A stretch of 64,000 nt of DNA from Thiocapsa rosea (GTDB taxonomy: Bacteria; Pseudomonadota; Gammaproteobacteria; Chromatiales; Chromatiaceae), in the NCBI RefSeq assembly GCF_003634315.1, contig NZ_RBXL01000001.1, positions 3,266,501-3,330,500 on the forward strand. The letters are read 5' to 3'. This document shows, piece after piece, positions 61,179 through 64,000 of this stretch (position 1 is the stretch's first letter; the number at the start of each line of letters is the position of its first letter). Position numbers and translations under genes: made by a program. Below the pieces are notes generated by a model. It did no database searches. It was not told the DNA's origin and worked only from the letters and a program-made list of their open reading frames with translations.

Positions 61179-63434
61179 GTGGCGGTCCGATTGAGCATCG
61201 TGAGGCCGATAGTCATCGAGCGGTTGCGCATTCGGCTGCTTATGCGGCGGATTGGCGAAGAGATGGGAGTAGCGCTCCTTCTCGTGGTTCCTAAGGCGAT
61301 ACTTATACGGAGTCTCCATCGAGCCGTTTCACGAGTTGTTTACGGGGGATGTTGCGTCCGCATATACCTCTATAAGAGTGGACGATCGGCCTTGAGTGGG
61401 CTCATGGAGGTCTTACGGCTTCGGATGCCGGAGGCTCGCGTCGCTTATGTGCCGGATTACGTGTGTAACGTCGTTGGAGAAGCGTGTCGGAAGGCAGGCT
61501 TCGAGACGGTGGAGTATCCCACCAATATGCAGTGTATGCCGGAGTGGAGATCACTGGAGCTGATGATCGGTCGGAACCGGGATGCAGTGCTTGTTCTCTG
61601 TTCTCAATTCGGCTCGGTCCCGGTGATGACTCCGGAGGCGGAGACGCTGGTGCGAGCGAATCCCGGAATCTTCGTCGTCGCCGATGAGTGTCAGAACTTG
61701 GTCCCGGACTCTCCTGTGCGGCCTGAAAGAAACCGGGCGGTTCTGTTCAGCTTCAACGACAAAACCTGCCCGGGCGTCATGGGTGGGGGGGTTGCGGTGT
61801 CGAGGGAATCCCCGTTGGACGCGCCGGTTGTTGCCATCGCGAGTATGTCACGCCGGCTATTGTGCACGGTGGCGCTCTACCGACTCTGGTTTATGGGTAT
61901 CGGTCGGATCCTCAAGCAGTCAGCGCGCCTTGCCATCGGTGCCGGACAGTCGCATCGGCTACCGACCTCCTATGAATTCTCGGTCTGCAAGAGCCCACAC
62001 TATGATTTACGACCGGAGCCGATTTACAAGCTGTCGGCGGCGCGTGCTTTGATGAGTGTGAATGGGCTTGAGCGCTATCGACGATTGAGGGTCGAGAATG
62101 CAAAGTCGCTCCGTCAGGGGTTAAACGGCCTGCAAGTTGGTTTGGACCTTGATGGCGTCGTGGCTGGTCCGGCATTTCTGCCGATCATGGCCGGCGTCGA
62201 CGAACTGCCGGTGAGCTTCCCGGCTGCGGTCAAGGCGTCTTATGGCCGATCGCCCATCCATGCGACAAAAGCCGACCATTGGTATTCGCTCAAGATCAAT
62301 ATGCCTCACCTTTCATACGCCATCAAGCCACCGGTCGTTGTGCAGCTGACGACTCGACATGCCATCACGGACAATCGCATCCTGCATTTGATGGCGCGAA
62401 CCGCGGACTGCGGGGGGTTTGAAAGTCTCGTGATGGGGCCGGCCTACGAGCACGGCGTATTTGAAGGTATTGAGCTACGGGCAACGCCTCGTATTGCCGC
62501 AGGCGCGAAACTTTCGTCTATGGCGCGGTCGCTAGAAGTTTTGATTGGAGCCTATCGGAGCGGGTATCCGCTGTTTCACATCCATGATCCGGACCTGATC
62601 CCTGCTGGTCTTGTTCTGAGGCTCCTAGGCCGCCGAGTCATTTATGATGTCCATGATGATTACGAGGCCAGTCTAAAGGACCGTTTGCGCACGCGCGCTT
62701 GGTTGGCGCGTTGGTTCCCGGCGACTTGGTGGTGGTTCGAGCGTTATGCCGCGACTGCATTTAATGGCGTAGTCGTCGCCGATCGGCATTTGGCGGGAAA
62801 GTTCGCGGTTTGTGCGCCGGTGATCCTTGGGAATTACCCGCGGCTGGATTTCACGCCACCGGCTCAAGCCGAGGAAGAAGAGACGTTTAACCTGATTTAT
62901 GTTGGTGGAGTGACTAGGGAGAGGGGATTGGGTGTAGCTTTGGAGGCGATAAGGCGATTGCCTTATCCGGAGTTACGATTGCACGTGATCGGCGCGGGCC
63001 GCGACAGCGCCTTGATGGACGCCTTGCGGGCCGAGCCGCGTGTGGTCCTGCATGGTCGTGTGCCCTGGACAGAGCTGCACCGCTACTACAGTCGGGCGCA
63101 TGTCGGGCTCGCCTTGTACCAGCCGCTTCAGGGCTTTCTTTATTATCCCGGCGAGAACGCGGTGAAAATCGTCGAGTACATGTCGGCCGGTATTCCGGTC
63201 TTGTGCTCGAACTTTCCGGGCTTAAAGACCTTTGTCGAGGATGCGGGCTGCGGCTTGGTGGTGCAGCCCGACGACGCCGAGGCCATCGCGGAGAAGATCC
63301 AAGCCCTCGTGGACAACCCTGGTCTGCGTCGTCAACTTGGGGCGACGGGTCGGCGGCTTTTCGAGATTGAGTACAACTGGGAGAAGCACCAAGGGCGCCT
63401 GATCCAGCTCTATGAACGGGTTCTTGCCAAGTGA
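61179..63434 (+). CDS. fusion of PLP aminotransferase-like domain and GT4 glycosyltransferase
   Basis: About 751 residues from GTG 61179 (start uncertain; ATG 61242 or 61263 possible). N-terminal half: IYLYKSGRSALSGLMEVLRLRMPEARVAYVPDYVCNVVGEA, VLCSQFGSVPVMTPEAETL, FVVADECQNLVPDS and FSFNDKTCPGVMGGGVAVS (candidate Schiff-base Lys) resemble DegT/DnrJ-like PLP enzymes. C-terminal half: DYEASLKDRLRTRAWLARW, VVVADRHLAGKFA, FNLIYVGGVTRERGLGVALEAI, VVLHGRVPWTELHRYYSRAHVGLALYQPLQGFLYYPGENAVKIVEYMSAGIPVLCSNFPGLKTFVEDAGCGLVV, a standard GT4 with E-x7-E-like area. No stop or restart lies between. This places sugar amination or another PLP step and transfer on one chain. Confidence 0.8.
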   Translation: MAVRLSIVRPIVIERLRIRLLMRRIGEEMGVALLLVVPKAILIRSLHRAVSRVVYGGCCVRIYLYKSGRSALSGLMEVLRLRMPEARVAYVPDYVCNVVGEACRKAGFETVEYPTNMQCMPEWRSLELMIGRNRDAVLVLCSQFGSVPVMTPEAETLVRANPGIFVVADECQNLVPDSPVRPERNRAVLFSFNDKTCPGVMGGGVAVSRESPLDAPVVAIASMSRRLLCTVALYRLWFMGIGRILKQSARLAIGAGQSHRLPTSYEFSVCKSPHYDLRPEPIYKLSAARALMSVNGLERYRRLRVENAKSLRQGLNGLQVGLDLDGVVAGPAFLPIMAGVDELPVSFPAAVKASYGRSPIHATKADHWYSLKINMPHLSYAIKPPVVVQLTTRHAITDNRILHLMARTADCGGFESLVMGPAYEHGVFEGIELRATPRIAAGAKLSSMARSLEVLIGAYRSGYPLFHIHDPDLIPAGLVLRLLGRRVIYDVHDDYEASLKDRLRTRAWLARWFPATWWWFERYAATAFNGVVVADRHLAGKFAVCAPVILGNYPRLDFTPPAQAEEEETFNLIYVGGVTRERGLGVALEAIRRLPYPELRLHVIGAGRDSALMDALRAEPRVVLHGRVPWTELHRYYSRAHVGLALYQPLQGFLYYPGENAVKIVEYMSAGIPVLCSNFPGLKTFVEDAGCGLVVQPDDAEAIAEKIQALVDNPGLRRQLGATGRRLFEIEYNWEKHQGRLIQLYERVLAK

Positions 63435-64000
63435 GTTCAGCCTCGGAACAAGGCGTGGCCCACTTGGCTGTCGTGACCGGCAACTACCCGGCGCCGGCCT
63501 GTCCTACGCATGGAACCTTCGTGCGTCAGTTCGCGCATGCAGTTGCGCGTCAGGGTGTTCGCTGTACCGTGATCCAGCCGGTCGCGGTCCACGAGGCATG
63601 GCGATCAGACGGGTTTCCGGCTCGAACCTATGAAGACGCAGGTCATGATGCGCGGGTCGAGATCTTCCGTCCGCGCTTCCTGTCGGTCTCGGCGCGTGAG
63701 TCCTATGCGTTTATGGGTCCGTTGAGTCCGTCACGCATGACACTGCACCGCTTCACTGCTGCCGTGCGAAGGGTCCTGAGCCGTTATCAGGTCAGGCCGG
63801 ATGCACTGTATGGTCACTTTCTTTACCTGTCCGGCGCTGCAGTTGTCCGACTTGGACAAGGCTTGGACATTCCGGCCTTTCCGTGCGTTGGTGAAGGGGA
63901 GTTGTGGACGGTGCGTCAGTTTGGTGTTGCCCACGCGCGGGAAAGATTGCGGCCGGCTAGTGGATTTCTGGCAAATTCTTCTGCGCTGAAAGGCACCTTG
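63431..64000 (+). CDS. glycosyltransferase, N-terminal part (cut by window end)
   Basis: The frame starts at GTG 63431, overlapping the previous stop (GTGA), and stays open to the last base; about 190 residues are visible. AHLAVVTGNYPAPACPTHGTFVRQFAHAVARQGVRCTVIQPV is the Gly-rich acceptor-side start of GT4-type enzymes (Y-P-x-x-x-x-P-x-x-G-x-F-V-R), followed by ALYGHFLYLSGAAVVRLGQGLDIPAFPCVGEGELWTVRQFG. The C-terminal donor-binding half is outside the window. It continues the run of glycosyltransferases of the polysaccharide locus. Confidence 0.8.
   Translation, partial: MSSASEQGVAHLAVVTGNYPAPACPTHGTFVRQFAHAVARQGVRCTVIQPVAVHEAWRSDGFPARTYEDAGHDARVEIFRPRFLSVSARESYAFMGPLSPSRMTLHRFTAAVRRVLSRYQVRPDALYGHFLYLSGAAVVRLGQGLDIPAFPCVGEGELWTVRQFGVAHARERLRPASGFLANSSALKGTL

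Overview
The window is about 64 kb of GC-rich DNA from a gammaproteobacterium. The gene styles (MarR-type EPS regulator, Wbp sugar genes, Rpn and DUF29 remnants, RecD2, many different IS families) would fit a purple sulfur bacterium of the Chromatiaceae, but that placement is inference from resemblance only; no rRNA or tRNA gene was seen.

Layout. (1) 1-9.8 kb: one end of a conjugative element with an F-type type IV secretion system: a ParM-like actin, a small winged-helix-like protein, a lytic transglycosylase whose first domain is degenerate, a FlhD/FlhC-like activator pair, TraF, TraH, and a TraG fused to a lysozyme-like domain with an A9 slippage-prone tract at the joint. (2) 9.8-17.3 kb: chromosomal-looking genes (YqaA, GNAT acetyltransferase, RecD2, LprI-like protein, a deleted dioxygenase ending in a MITE-like palindromic element) and a three-gene operon of XRE regulator, TIGR04255 protein and an unknown protein behind three helically phased repeats. 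(3) 17.5-27.1 kb: start of a surface-polysaccharide locus, with a promoter, an exact 13-base RfaH ops element, an EPS-associated MarR regulator, WbpA/WbpB/WbpD-type UDP-sugar enzymes, an ABC flippase and a VioA/FdtB-type aminotransferase, separated by palindromic and CACGGAA-type dispersed repeats. (4) 27-31.3 kb: a scrap heap of pseudogenes and repeats that holds an uncharacterised two-gene unit and an ORF-less group II intron with its uninterrupted target beside it. (5) 31.3-40.8 kb: a CitE-like lyase, TIM-barrel protein, aldo/keto reductase, MmgE/PrpD protein, phosphonopyruvate decarboxylase, ATP-grasp ligase, WbqC protein and a fumarase-superfamily lyase, which look like a route to an unusual polysaccharide substituent; GC drops in 36.8-39.4 kb. 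(6) 40.9-48.7 kb: a two-gene unit with a HEPN-like protein and a frameshifted partner, then IS66, ISAs1 and ISL3 elements, two with exact target duplications. (7) 48.7-64 kb: neuBCA-type nonulosonate genes, a protein carrying sialyltransferase motifs, a complete DUF6399 insertion sequence, a Wzy/WaaL-type membrane protein, a CapK-like adenylate-forming enzyme, an ATP-grasp enzyme, an aminotransferase-glycosyltransferase fusion and a partial glycosyltransferase.

How the genes work together. Regions 3 and 5-7 read as one large mosaic capsule, O-antigen or EPS locus entered from the ops site: nucleotide-sugar dehydrogenase, oxidoreductase and acetyltransferase make a 2,3-diamino-type uronate precursor; NeuB, NeuC and NeuA make a CMP-activated nonulosonic acid; the candidate sialyltransferase and glycosyltransferases assemble the repeat; the ABC flippase and Wzy/WaaL-like protein move and join it. 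The many IS elements, remnants and low-GC islands show repeated rebuilding of the locus by transfer.
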